This document shows, piece after piece, positions 1 through 7,544 of a stretch of DNA of 44,637 nt. Origin of the DNA: Bacillota bacterium (GTDB taxonomy: Bacteria > Bacillota > UBA4882 > UBA8346); contig JAKPCT010000115.1 in NCBI GenBank assembly GCA_029553165.1, forward strand, positions 1 to 44,637. The letters run 5' to 3'. Both the position numbers and the translations under genes were made by a program. Positions within the stretch are counted from its first letter, which is position 1; each line of letters begins with the position of its first letter. The notes under the pieces are model-generated. The model was not told the DNA's origin, searched no databases, and saw only the letters and a program-made list of their open reading frames with translations.

Positions 1-135
1 GAAGCTTTAAAAGTAACTTTACAGGAAAAACTGTTTTTGTCAAAGGAGACAATTAACGAACTTTTGGGCTACTTTGTCTCTTCTTTGCCCGATTATATCA
101 AGGCAAAGCTATCAGTTGTTTCCTGCGAAAGTTGA
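1..135 (+). CDS. 3' end of an unidentified gene (partial)
   Basis: The window opens inside a reading frame that runs from base 1 to a TGA at 133-135 and gives 44 C-terminal residues ending in SVVSCES. The start lies outside the window. The segment is a charged helix-like stretch followed by a short hydrophobic patch (YFVSSLPDYI) and has no motif I recognise. It is on the same strand as the P-loop NTPase that begins 23 bases downstream, so the two may be co-transcribed. Function unknown. Confidence 0.55.
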   Translation, partial: EALKVTLQEKLFLSKETINELLGYFVSSLPDYIKAKLSVVSCES

Positions 136-158
136 TTAATATTGGAGATTAAGTACAT

Positions 159-839
159 ATGAATAACAGGATTACCATAATTGGAGGAGCGTATGGCAGC
201 GGTAAAACTGAGTTTGCCATTGCTTATGCCTTAAAACAGGCTCAAAACGGTTCGAAAGTTGGTTTAGTCGATTTGGATATTGTTAACCCTTACTTTCGCT
301 CGCGTGATGTTGCTATGGAGTTGGAAAACCAGGCTCTAACTGTTATCTCAACTGAATCCGGTTTGGAATACTCTGATTTACCGGCGCTATCACCGCGGAT
401 TTATTCAGTGTTGCAGGATCAGAGTTATCGGGTTGTATTTGATGTTGGTGGCGATCCGGCCGGCGCCCGGGCATTGGGGAGGTTTAATCAATACTTTATT
501 ACCGAAGGCTATGATTTTTGGGTAGTAATTAACCCTTATCGTCCCGATACGCGGAATGCAACCGAAGCGATCGAATTGATCAAATCAATCCAGGTTACCA
601 GCAGACTTAAGGTAACCGGAATTATTGCAAATATCAATTTGGGACCGGAGACGACTTTAGAACTCTGGCAACAGGGTCTGGGTTTGATTGATGAAGTTAA
701 AGCCGGACTGGATCTACCGTTAGTCTATCATATGGTAGAGCAAGACTTTGCCACGTTAAATCAGGACTTCTTCTCGCAATATCCGGTCTTTCCGGTAACG
801 TTAAAGATGTTACCGCCATGGCGGCATGAATCAGACTAA
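159..839 (+). CDS. P-loop NTPase (MinD/CobQ-like ATP-binding protein)
   Basis: A 226-residue protein with a clear N-terminal Walker A loop (GGAYGSGKT, residues 9-17). A DLDIVNPYFRSRD segment follows (about 38-50), as in the SIMIBI/MinD-like fold where an aspartate after the second strand binds Mg-nucleotide, and then a Walker B-like RVVFDVGGDPAG (about 91-102). There is no membrane segment or signal peptide, so it should be cytosolic. The ATG has a modest GGAG about 11 bases upstream. It lies just before the ferredoxin oxidoreductase subunits, separated by a promoter, which suggests a link to that enzyme, for example maturation or regulation. That link is inferred from position only. ATP or GTP binding is well supported; the substrate is unknown. 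Confidence 0.8.
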   Translation: MNNRITIIGGAYGSGKTEFAIAYALKQAQNGSKVGLVDLDIVNPYFRSRDVAMELENQALTVISTESGLEYSDLPALSPRIYSVLQDQSYRVVFDVGGDPAGARALGRFNQYFITEGYDFWVVINPYRPDTRNATEAIELIKSIQVTSRLKVTGIIANINLGPETTLELWQQGLGLIDEVKAGLDLPLVYHMVEQDFATLNQDFFSQYPVFPVTLKMLPPWRHESD

Positions 840-858
840 CCAAGTCACAATTTCCAAG

Positions 859-887
859 TTGCAATTGAATTTTTCAAGAGGTATAAT
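859..887 (+). promoter_or_regulatory. Sigma-A-type promoter for the oxidoreductase operon
   Basis: TTGCAA (859-864), a 17-base spacer and a perfect TATAAT (882-887), about 65 bases before the ferredoxin gene. It would give the four oxidoreductase genes their own transcript, separate from the P-loop gene. Confidence 0.6.
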
Positions 888-956
888 TATTATTAGCTAG
901 TAATAAAAATTCAAAATAGACATTGAATACTTTTAGTTGGTAAAGGAGGCGAAGTG

Positions 957-1160
957 ATGGCAAAAGTTTCGTTCAATGAAGAGCGCTGCAAAGGATGCGA
1001 ATTGTGTGTCAGTGTTTGCCCGAAAAAGATTATCCGCATGGCGGAACGCTTTAATTCTAAAGGGTATCGGCCGGCAGAAGTTGTTGAACAGGATCAATGT
1101 ATCGGGTGCGCTTTTTGTGCTCGGATGTGCCCGGATGTTGTAATTGAGGTTTATAAGTAA
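957..1160 (+). CDS. 2x[4Fe-4S] ferredoxin, delta subunit of 2-oxoacid:ferredoxin oxidoreductase
   Basis: A 67-residue iron-sulfur protein with two complete cluster motifs, CKGCELCVSVCP near the N terminus and CIGCAFCARMCP near the C terminus, each able to hold one [4Fe-4S] cluster. In VOR/KOR enzymes this small subunit carries electrons from the thiamine-diphosphate centre to external ferredoxin. I prefer the ATG at 957 over the GTG at 954 because the strong GGAGG at 945-949 is then 7 bases away rather than 4. It is the first gene of a four-gene operon with the alpha, beta and gamma subunits in the order expected for the four-subunit form. The delta role follows from context plus the two cluster motifs. 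Confidence 0.88.
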   Translation: MAKVSFNEERCKGCELCVSVCPKKIIRMAERFNSKGYRPAEVVEQDQCIGCAFCARMCPDVVIEVYK

Positions 1161-1199
1161 AACTAACGGAATTGTTCTTATTTTAAGGGGGTTGTTTAT

Positions 1200-2270
1200 T
1201 TGGCAGAACGTGTAATGATGAAAGGAAATGAAGCTATTGCCGAAGGCGCGATCAGGGCCGGATGTCGCTTCTTCTTTGGTTATCCGATTACGCCTCAAAA
1301 TGAAGTTCCTGAATATATGGCACGGCGGATGCCGGAAGTAGGCGGTACCTTTATCCAGGCCGAAAGTGAAGTCAGCGCCATTAATATGGTCTATGGAGCA
1401 GCCGGAGCCGGCGCCCGGGCGATGACCTCATCATCAAGTCCCGGGATTAGCTTGAAGATGGAAGGGATCTCCTATATTGCGGGAGCGGAATTACCGTGTG
1501 TGATTGTTAATGTAGCCCGGGGTGGACCGGGATTGGGAGGCTTAAATCCGTCACAGTCAGACTATTTCCAGGCCACTAAGGGAGGCGGACATGGTGACTA
1601 TCGGCTGGTAGTCTTTGCACCGTCATCGGTCCAAGAGATCTTGGACCTGATGTACGAAGCTTTTGTTACTGCAGATAAATATCGTAATCCGGTAATGGTC
1701 CTTGCTGATGGATTATTAGGTCAAATGATGGAACCGGTAGTTTTAAAAGACTACAGTGATCTGCAGATTCCGGAGAAATCATGGGCATCAACCGGGTTAG
1801 TACCGGGAAAGACCCAAAGTATTATTAATAGTTTAGGAATTGTTGGAGAAGATTTAGAGAAGATCAATGTTCGGCTCCAGGAAAAATACCGTCAGATTGA
1901 AAAGAATGAAGTGCGCTATGAAGAAGAGGGTGTTGACGAAGCTGAATTAGTTATTGTTGCCTACGGGACATCAGCCAGAGTTGCGAAATCAGCTATTGCC
2001 AAAGCTAAAGCTGCAGGTTATAAGGTTGGATTGTTCCGCCCAATTACTTTATGGCCGTTTCCTTCAAGCCGGATTGCGGAGTTAGCTGAAGCCGGTAAGC
2101 GTTTTATGTCAGTTGAGATGAGTGTTGGTCAAATGGTTGAAGATGTCAAACTGGCTGTAAATGGTAAAGCCCAGGTTGAACTCTTTGGCCGTCTAAATGG
2201 CACTATTCCTTCAGTGACTGAAACCTACCAGGCGATCATGAAATGTTTAACCGGTAAGGAGGTAGCGTAA
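1200..2270 (+). CDS. vorB: 2-oxoacid:ferredoxin oxidoreductase alpha subunit (VorB/KorA type)
   Basis: 356 residues matching the pyrimidine-binding/core subunit of 2-oxoacid:ferredoxin oxidoreductases, which turn a 2-oxoacid plus CoA into acyl-CoA, CO2 and reduced ferredoxin. Family signatures visible are FFGYPITPQNEVPEYM, the glutamate-containing QAESEVSAINMVYGAAGAGA, TSSSSPGISLK and GGPGLGGLNPSQSDYFQATK. The sequence most resembles proteins annotated as VorB (3-methyl-2-oxobutanoate oxidoreductase), but it cannot separate branched-chain from 2-oxoglutarate specificity. The start is a TTG at 1200, with AAGGGGG upstream. The beta gene starts directly after its stop. Length is normal for a separate alpha subunit without a fused gamma domain. 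Confidence 0.9.
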   Translation: MAERVMMKGNEAIAEGAIRAGCRFFFGYPITPQNEVPEYMARRMPEVGGTFIQAESEVSAINMVYGAAGAGARAMTSSSSPGISLKMEGISYIAGAELPCVIVNVARGGPGLGGLNPSQSDYFQATKGGGHGDYRLVVFAPSSVQEILDLMYEAFVTADKYRNPVMVLADGLLGQMMEPVVLKDYSDLQIPEKSWASTGLVPGKTQSIINSLGIVGEDLEKINVRLQEKYRQIEKNEVRYEEEGVDEAELVIVAYGTSARVAKSAIAKAKAAGYKVGLFRPITLWPFPSSRIAELAEAGKRFMSVEMSVGQMVEDVKLAVNGKAQVELFGRLNGTIPSVTETYQAIMKCLTGKEVA

Positions 2271-3011
2271 TTGGAAAAGGTGTTTGGAAGACCTGAAAGT
2301 CTTCAAGATCGAGTGAACCACTATTGCCCAGGTTGTACCCATGGGATTGTCCATCGTTTGGTAGCCGAAGCAATTGATGACCTGCAAGTAAGAGAGAAAA
2401 CGATTGGAGTTGCCCCGGTTGGTTGTGCGGTTTTGGCCTATAATTATTTCAATATTGATATGCAACAGGCTGCGCACGGACGGGCTCCGGCAGTAGCGAC
2501 AGGTATTAAAAGGGCTCTTCCGGATCGAGTCGTATTTACCTACCAGGGTGATGGCGATTTGGCTTCAATTGGTATGGCCGAGATCGTCCATGCCGCCAAT
2601 CGTGGTGAAAATATAACTGTAATCTTTATTAATAATGCAATTTATGGAATGACCGGCGGTCAAATGGCGCCAACAACATTGCCTGGTCAAAAGACCACGA
2701 CTTCGCCGTTTGGAAGGGATACTGAGAAGACTGGATTTCCGATTAAAATGGTTGAGTTGTTAAATACGTTGCAAGCGCCGGCGTATTTAGCAAGAGTTAG
2801 TGTTCATGATCCCAAAAATGTCCTGAAAGCGAAAGAAGCAATTCGGAAAGCTTTTGAAGTTCAAGTGAATGGTCAAGGTTTTTCGATGGTTGAAGTATTA
2901 TCAACTTGTCCTACTAACTGGGGAATGACGCCGGTTGAGGCGTTAAAGTGGTTAGAGAATAATATGATTCCACAATTCCCACTAGGGACCATTCGGGAGG
3001 TGTCAAAATGA
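2271..3011 (+). CDS. 2-oxoacid:ferredoxin oxidoreductase beta subunit (thiamine-diphosphate binding)
   Basis: 246 residues. The N terminus has the CPGCTHG motif (residues 19-25), and the thiamine-diphosphate site is seen as GDGDLASIG (93-101) followed about 20 residues later by INN (120-122), the usual GDG...NN metal-diphosphate signature. [11 protein letters not shown] follows, as in KorB/VorA proteins. It forms the catalytic centre with the alpha subunit. The start is TTG at 2271, immediately after the alpha stop, with AAGGAGG at 2256-2262. Its stop overlaps the gamma start by four bases (ATGA), implying coupled translation. Substrate specificity is not readable from the sequence. Confidence 0.9.
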   Translation: MEKVFGRPESLQDRVNHYCPGCTHGIVHRLVAEAIDDLQVREKTIGVAPVGCAVLAYNYFNIDMQQAAHGRAPAVATGIKRALPDRVVFTYQGDGDLASIGMAEIVHAANRGENITVIFINNAIYGMTGGQMAPTTLPGQKTTTSPFGRDTEKTGFPIKMVELLNTLQAPAYLARVSVHDPKNVLKAKEAIRKAFEVQVNGQGFSMVEVLSTCPTNWGMTPVEALKWLENNMIPQFPLGTIREVSK

Positions 3012-3544
3012 CTTTAGAAGCGATTTTTGCTGGTTTTGGCGGGCAAGGTGTGATGCTCATCGGGCAATTATTGGCTTATTCGGGAATGTATGAGGGGAAA
3101 AATGTATCCTGGTTTCCTGCTTATGGTCCGGAGATGCGCGGCGGTACTGCTAATTGTTCGGTAGTTGTTTCTGATGACCCAGTTGGTTCTCCGGTAATCT
3201 CGGAACCAGACGTATTGGTCGCAATGAACCGTCCGTCGTTAGAGAAGTTTGAAAAGTTGCTGAAACCCGGAGGAATTTTATTTTATAACACTTCCTTAAT
3301 TGATATCAAACCACAGCGTACCGATATTAAAGTTATTGGGATTCCGGCCAATGACATTGCTACCGAGTTGGGAAATGCTAAAGTTGCGAATATGGTAGTA
3401 ATGGGAGCGATTTTAAAAGCAACCGGTGCTGTTGACCTGGAAACCGTAGTATCGGTACTCAAGAAAACGATGACCGGTTCAAAGCAATCGTTAATCCCAC
3501 TTAACCGCACCGCTCTTGAGCGTGGGATGTCCTTAGTTAGTTAA
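3008..3544 (+). CDS. 2-oxoacid:ferredoxin oxidoreductase gamma subunit
   Basis: 178 residues of the gamma domain family. It opens with [18 protein letters not shown], continues with the characteristic [15 protein letters not shown], and holds [10 protein letters not shown] in the middle. In this enzyme class the gamma subunit completes the CoA-binding/structural part of the complex. It overlaps the beta gene by four bases and ends the operon, since a hairpin terminator follows at 3566. The order ferredoxin-alpha-beta-gamma supports one cytosolic four-subunit complex used for amino-acid fermentation or for reductive carboxylation. The direction in vivo cannot be read from sequence. Confidence 0.88.
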   Translation: MTLEAIFAGFGGQGVMLIGQLLAYSGMYEGKNVSWFPAYGPEMRGGTANCSVVVSDDPVGSPVISEPDVLVAMNRPSLEKFEKLLKPGGILFYNTSLIDIKPQRTDIKVIGIPANDIATELGNAKVANMVVMGAILKATGAVDLETVVSVLKKTMTGSKQSLIPLNRTALERGMSLVS

Positions 3545-3565
3545 TCTTTTGAAAATAAAAAAGAT

Positions 3566-3614
3566 ACACCTCCAAATGATAGCTTCAATGGTTATTATTT
3601 AGAGGTGTTTTTTT
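3566..3614 (+). terminator. Rho-independent terminator of the oxidoreductase operon
   Basis: Arms acacctccaaat (3566-3577) and atttagaggtgt (3597-3608) pair with one mismatch and are followed by a run of T. It lies 21 bases after the gamma-subunit stop. Confidence 0.8.
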
Positions 3615-3662
3615 ATAATATAAAAGGAATTAAAGGAAAGATGAAATAATTATGGAAATCTA

Positions 3663-3671
3663 TGATATAAT
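3663..3671 (+). promoter_or_regulatory. Extended -10 promoter for the ketopantoate reductase-like gene
   Basis: TGATATAAT (3663-3671) is a perfect extended -10 element about 40 bases before the start at 3713. No convincing -35 is visible, which is acceptable with an extended -10. Confidence 0.5.
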
Positions 3672-3712
3672 TTACAAGTAAATTCAATGCCTGGTTATTA
3701 AGGGGGATGCTG

Positions 3713-4672
3713 ATGGACGGGATTAATCATATTAGACGTATCTGTATTTATGGTGTTGGTGGTGTTGGAGGTTATTTTGGAGGGATCATAGCGCATCAAT
3801 TGGACCAGCGCAATGATCTAAATCAAGAGATATACTTTATTGCCCGTGGTCCACACTTGGAGAAGATCCAAAAAGACGGATTGACACTAAAAACGAATAA
3901 ACTAGGTACGATTAACTGTAATCCATCTGCGGCAACTAATAATATTGAGGAATTGCCGGCCTTGGACCTGATCTTACTCTGTGTAAAAGGTTATGATTTA
4001 GAAGAAACAATTGCGCAAATATCCAAACATGTTGCTGCCAATACTGTTATTCTGCCGCTATTGAATGGAATGGATATCTATGAGCGGATCCGGAAAGTCC
4101 TTAATGTGGGAGTGGTTTTACCTGGTTGCACTTATGTAAGCGCGGCAATCGAAGCGCCCGGTTTCGTTGCACAGACCGGGGAGAAAGCATTAATCGTCTT
4201 TGGAAAAGATCCGCAATACCCGGATTTTAAACCGGAGCCTGTTTTGGAGTTTTTTAACCAAATGCAGATCGATTATCAATGGCTGGAAGATCCGTTACCG
4301 GCTATTTGGGAGAAGTATCTGTTTATTGCAGCTTTTGCTCTGGTTACCGGTTATTCGGGTAAGACAATCGGTGCGGTCCTTGCTGATCCTTCATTAAAGG
4401 AAGTAACCAAACAAATTATGGAGGAGATCCGGCAATTAGCAGCAGTTAAAGGAGTAAAATTAAAGGATAGTGTCGTTGCTGATACATTAGATTTCGCCTC
4501 CCGTGTACCATTTGAGACTAAGACTTCATTTCAGCGTGATTTAGAGAGTGGTAAAGGAAAGAATGAAGGATCGATTTTGGGAGCAGCAATTATCGAAATG
4601 GGGAGAGAATATGGTGTAAGTACTCCGACGACGGAAAAGGTGTATCAAGGGATCTTTGCAAAGCCATACTAA
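3713..4672 (+). CDS. panE: Ketopantoate reductase family (2-dehydropantoate 2-reductase)
   Basis: About 319 residues. The N-terminal Rossmann loop GVGGVGGYFGG binds NADP(H). LILLCVKGYDLEETI carries the lysine seen in the family (ALKAYD/VKxYD-type motif), and LPLLNGMDIYERI is the usual LxNGxxxxE element. The C-terminal helical domain includes KYLFIAAFALVTGYSGKTIG. The family reduces 2-dehydropantoate to pantoate for coenzyme A synthesis, but many paralogues act on other substrates, so the exact reaction is provisional. ATG 3713 is preferred to ATG 3707 because AGGGGG (3701-3706) directly abuts the latter. It is likely a single-gene unit or shares a transcript with the lipoprotein that follows. 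Confidence 0.75.
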   Translation: MDGINHIRRICIYGVGGVGGYFGGIIAHQLDQRNDLNQEIYFIARGPHLEKIQKDGLTLKTNKLGTINCNPSAATNNIEELPALDLILLCVKGYDLEETIAQISKHVAANTVILPLLNGMDIYERIRKVLNVGVVLPGCTYVSAAIEAPGFVAQTGEKALIVFGKDPQYPDFKPEPVLEFFNQMQIDYQWLEDPLPAIWEKYLFIAAFALVTGYSGKTIGAVLADPSLKEVTKQIMEEIRQLAAVKGVKLKDSVVADTLDFASRVPFETKTSFQRDLESGKGKNEGSILGAAIIEMGREYGVSTPTTEKVYQGIFAKPY

Positions 4673-4719
4673 GAATATTAATTTTTTGATTTTTTAATTA
4701 AGAATCAGGAGGCATTGCT

Positions 4720-5256
4720 TTGAGAACAAAATTTATTATAACAGTTATTCTGATCTTAGTTGGCGGGTTAATCGGTTGTAGGATGAATTTTCCTTCTCAA
4801 AAGGATGACCGTTCAATAATTGAACAGGAACCAGGTGATCAAGGTCAAAGTGATCCGGAAACCAGCGATCAAAGTCAAACTGATCCGGGATTTATTATCT
4901 TGGAAACCAATGATAATGATGGTTCAAAGGTGATCATTAAGGGATACTATGATGAACCGTTTTCGTTGAATGACAAAGACACAATCGTATTGCATGGGCT
5001 CAATCAGGGTGAGTTTATTGAGTTCATTGTCAAAGGTGAAATCAGAAACTTTAAACATCTTGAATTGAAATGGGATGAAACCAAAGATGAATTGGTCGAA
5101 AAACGGATTATTAACCAGCTTGATCGTGTCAGCAATCAGACAATTGTAATTAAAACTTACATGCCTGAAGGAATACCTTCTGAAAAAATCAAGTGGGAAT
5201 CTGCTTCCGGAAAACCTTATGAATTTTTGATTGCCGAGTATAATCTGGACGAGTAG
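4720..5256 (+). CDS. Acidic lipoprotein of unknown function
   Basis: 178 residues starting at TTG 4720 with AGGAGG at 4707-4712. A short type II signal peptide ends in the lipobox GGLIGC, with the modified cysteine at about residue 20, so the mature protein should be anchored to the outer face of the cytoplasmic membrane. The linker (about 30-52) is an imperfect acidic repeat rich in D, Q, S and P (DQGQSDPETSDQSQTDPG). A globular region of about 120 residues follows that I do not recognise. The last nine codons before the stop (5228-5256) recur 5.3 kb downstream as an isolated remnant at 10571-10599, suggesting that a copy of this gene end was once there too. Confidence 0.7.
   Translation: MRTKFIITVILILVGGLIGCRMNFPSQKDDRSIIEQEPGDQGQSDPETSDQSQTDPGFIILETNDNDGSKVIIKGYYDEPFSLNDKDTIVLHGLNQGEFIEFIVKGEIRNFKHLELKWDETKDELVEKRIINQLDRVSNQTIVIKTYMPEGIPSEKIKWESASGKPYEFLIAEYNLDE
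5228..5256 (+). repeat. Direct repeat copy 1 (3' end of the lipoprotein gene)
   Basis: 29 bases ending at the lipoprotein stop codon match 10571-10599 at 27 of 29 positions (differences at 5236 and 5250). Here the repeat encodes the C terminus IAEYNLDE. The two copies bracket the fatty-acid/polyketide-like operon. Confidence 0.7.
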
Positions 5257-5291
5257 ATGAAAATTAAATAATCGAGAACAGTTTATAAGTA

Positions 5292-5320
5292 AAAAAGCTG
5301 TCAATTGACAGCTTTTTCTA
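5292..5320 (+). terminator. Terminator after the lipoprotein gene
   Basis: A perfect 26-base palindrome (5292-5317) with the core aagctgtcaattgacagctt and T-rich ends, 36 bases after the stop. Its symmetry could let it work in both directions. Confidence 0.85.
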
Positions 5321-5326
5321 TTAGTT

Positions 5327-5527
5327 TTGGATTTCGACAACCCGGTTGTTTTTGAAATGCAAGCAGATTTCTATTCATTAAGCGGGAAGAAGATGACTAC
5401 CGCCCATTATTTGGAATCAAAGAAGTTGTATGGAAAATTTGTAATAACAAAACTGATACTCTTTAACCATCTTAGTTCCGAACAATATTGTGTTATTGAA
5501 TATTCTGATATCAAACTCTTTCAGTAA
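5327..5527 (+). CDS. Doubtful small ORF (66 codons)
   Basis: An open frame starting at a TTG just after the terminator hairpin and ending 84 bases before the ketoreductase gene. I see no ribosome site before the TTG and no recognisable motif. The C-terminal half (LILFNHLSSEQYCVIEYSDI) looks protein-like, so this may be a fragment of a decayed gene rather than a functional one. It lies between the two copies of the 29-bp repeat, inside the block that may have been inserted. Confidence 0.2.
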   Translation: MDFDNPVVFEMQADFYSLSGKKMTTAHYLESKKLYGKFVITKLILFNHLSSEQYCVIEYSDIKLFQ

Positions 5528-5533
5528 TTGTTA

Positions 5534-5562
5534 TTTTCAAAACTATGGTTATCAAGTATAAT
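5534..5562 (+). promoter_or_regulatory. Promoter of the ketoreductase-ketosynthase-ACP operon
   Basis: TTTTCA (5534-5539), a 17-base spacer and perfect TATAAT (5557-5562). The predicted leader is about 45 bases to the ATG at 5612. Because the five genes overlap, one promoter could drive them all. Confidence 0.55.
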
Positions 5563-5611
5563 AAATTAAGCTTTGGAAAGAAAAAATTAATTATTTGAGG
5601 GAAAAGGAACA

Positions 5612-6337
5612 ATGGGTAATAAAATCGCATTGATTACCGGCGCCAGTCGGGGTATTGGTTCAAGTATTGCTTTAAGATTAGCCGCGGATGGTTATGACAT
5701 TTGGGCTAATTATAAGTCAAACCATGAAGCAGCAAATCAATTGAAGGAAAAAATAACAGTTCTCGGTAGAGAATGTGTCTTACTTCCTTTTGATGTTGCC
5801 TCAAGCGAAGAGACGGATCGGGTGTTGCAACCGATGTTAGAAAAAGCCATACCTGAAGTTTTAGTGAATAATGCAGGTATTATCAGAGATGCGCTGATGG
5901 TTTGGATGACCGAGGACGACTGGCAGGATGTTATTGATACCTCTTTAAAAGGTTATTTTAATGTAACTAAACGAGTACTTTTTGGGATGATGCAAGAAAG
6001 AAGAGGGACCATAATTAACATTTCATCAACTGCCGGTCAGAGTGGTATACCAGGACAAAGTAATTATTCGGCTGCTAAAGCAGGTATTATTGGTGCCAGC
6101 AAATCCTTAGCCATGGAAGTGGCCGGGCGTGGGATCAGGGTGAATGTTGTTGCACCAGGTTTTATTGAAACCGATATGACTTCCAATTTACCTATTAAAG
6201 AAATTCTCAATAAAATACCAATGAAAAGAATCGGAAGACCGGAAGAAGTAGCAGGAGTGGTTTCTTTCTTGTGTTCTTCTGATGCATCTTATATTACGGG
6301 GCAGGTTATAGCTGTAAATGGTGGAATCTATGTATAA
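5612..6337 (+). CDS. FabG-like 3-oxoacyl-ACP reductase (short-chain dehydrogenase)
   Basis: 241 residues of a classical SDR. The cofactor loop is TGASRGIG (9-16), the NNAG motif is at 86-89, and the catalytic Ser139 is in INISSTAG, with Tyr152 and Lys156 in the YxxxK motif (NYSAAK). The C-terminal GGIYV ending fits FabG. It would reduce an ACP-bound 3-ketoacyl chain with NADPH. It is the first gene of a five-gene operon that also encodes two ketosynthases and an ACP, so I infer a dedicated ketoreductase for that pathway rather than the housekeeping FabG, whose usual partners (fabD, acpP, fabF) are absent. Its end overlaps the next gene by eight bases. Confidence 0.88.
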   Translation: MGNKIALITGASRGIGSSIALRLAADGYDIWANYKSNHEAANQLKEKITVLGRECVLLPFDVASSEETDRVLQPMLEKAIPEVLVNNAGIIRDALMVWMTEDDWQDVIDTSLKGYFNVTKRVLFGMMQERRGTIINISSTAGQSGIPGQSNYSAAKAGIIGASKSLAMEVAGRGIRVNVVAPGFIETDMTSNLPIKEILNKIPMKRIGRPEEVAGVVSFLCSSDASYITGQVIAVNGGIYV

Positions 6338-7544
6338 AGTAGCGATTGTTGGATTAGGAATTGTTTCAGTTTTGGGTTCAGATCATGATACGGTTACTGA
6401 ATCACTTAGTAAAGGAATATCGGGAATTGTTGTTGATCCGGAACGGATTGAACTTGGTTTTCGCAGCCCGCTTACAGGTAAAATTAAGGGTTATCAGAAA
6501 CCGGAATTAAAAAACAAGCAGCTTCGGACGTTAACCGAAGAGGCTCTGCAGGCTTACAAAGCGGCAGTAGATGCATACTCGCAGGCAGGTTGGAGTCAGG
6601 AGGATTTAAATAATCCCCAGACTGGTTTAATCCTTGGAAATGATAGTACTACAATTCCAGTCTCTGAATCGGTTGCGATTACTAAGGACGAGCGGCGAAC
6701 GCTGCCAATTGGTGCTTCACGGATTTTTATGTCCCTTAATTCTCATATTACTATGAATTTAAATACGCTACTCCAGACGCAAGGGGCCAGCTGGACAATT
6801 AGTGGAGCCTGTTCAAGTGGCGGGCACGCGATTGGTCAAGCTGCTGATTTGATTGCTTTAGGTCGGCAGGAAAGAATTTTGTGCGGTGGTGTGCAGGAAA
6901 TTAATTGGCAAGCGGTGTGTAGTTTTGATGCTACTGAAGCGTTTTCAATCAGAGATGATGATCCTGCAAGAGCTTCACGTCCGTTTGACAAGGAGCGCGA
7001 CGGTTTGGTACCTAGTGGTGGCGCGGCAATTATCGCACTTGAAAGAATGGATCTTGCTCAAAAAAGAGGAGCGACTATTTTAGGTGAAGTTTTAGGTTAT
7101 GCTTTCTCTTCGGATGGTTATAAACTCTCTGTTCCTTCTGGAGAAGGATTGGAACGCTGTATGCGTGATGTCTTAAATCGCTCAAGGGTGGCAACAGCAG
7201 AGATTGATTATATTTGTGCTCATGCAACTTCAACTCCGGTAGGCGATCGAAAAGAAGCAGAAGCTATTTATAAGATCTTTGGAGCGGATATGCCTTGGGT
7301 TTCTTCACTTAAGGCAATGACCGGACATGAAATGTGGATGGCTGGTGCAGCGCAGGTTGTCTATTGTACTTTAATGTCCCGTGCCGGATTTATTGCACCT
7401 AATATTAACTTTGTTGAACAAGAGGCAGATGCTCCTACCCTAAAAATTGCGCGTGAAACGATTGCCAGCAAACCGAAGATTATGCTATTAAATTCAGCGG
7501 GATTTGGGGGAACTAACAGTTGCTTAGTGATCAAAGTGTATTAA
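6330..7544 (+). CDS. Beta-ketoacyl synthase 1 (FabF-like, divergent)
   Basis: 404 residues. Thiolase-fold ketosynthase with an intact active site: Cys161 in SGACSSGG, His298 in CAHATSTPVGD, and Lys328 and His333 in SLKAMTGHEMW. RPFDKERDGLVPSGGA is the usual FabF strand-loop. Two signatures depart from the common forms: AHAT instead of AHGT, and GHEMWMAGA instead of GHxLGAAGA. Chain-length factors of type II polyketide systems usually lose the cysteine, so this protein should still condense acyl-ACP with malonyl-ACP. ATG 6330 is chosen because GGTGGA lies just upstream (6320-6325) and it overlaps the ketoreductase stop by eight bases. It is probably paired with the second ketosynthase of the operon. 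Confidence 0.87.
   Translation: MYKVAIVGLGIVSVLGSDHDTVTESLSKGISGIVVDPERIELGFRSPLTGKIKGYQKPELKNKQLRTLTEEALQAYKAAVDAYSQAGWSQEDLNNPQTGLILGNDSTTIPVSESVAITKDERRTLPIGASRIFMSLNSHITMNLNTLLQTQGASWTISGACSSGGHAIGQAADLIALGRQERILCGGVQEINWQAVCSFDATEAFSIRDDDPARASRPFDKERDGLVPSGGAAIIALERMDLAQKRGATILGEVLGYAFSSDGYKLSVPSGEGLERCMRDVLNRSRVATAEIDYICAHATSTPVGDRKEAEAIYKIFGADMPWVSSLKAMTGHEMWMAGAAQVVYCTLMSRAGFIAPNINFVEQEADAPTLKIARETIASKPKIMLLNSAGFGGTNSCLVIKVY

Noticed and set aside
933..1298. Minus-strand open frame over the ferredoxin and alpha-subunit genes
   Set aside because: It lies opposite clearly conserved coding sequence and has no protein-like motif or ribosome site.
6330..7544. Ketosynthase 1 as a classical chain-length factor
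   Set aside because: The active-site cysteine and both histidines are present, while classical chain-length factors usually lack the cysteine.
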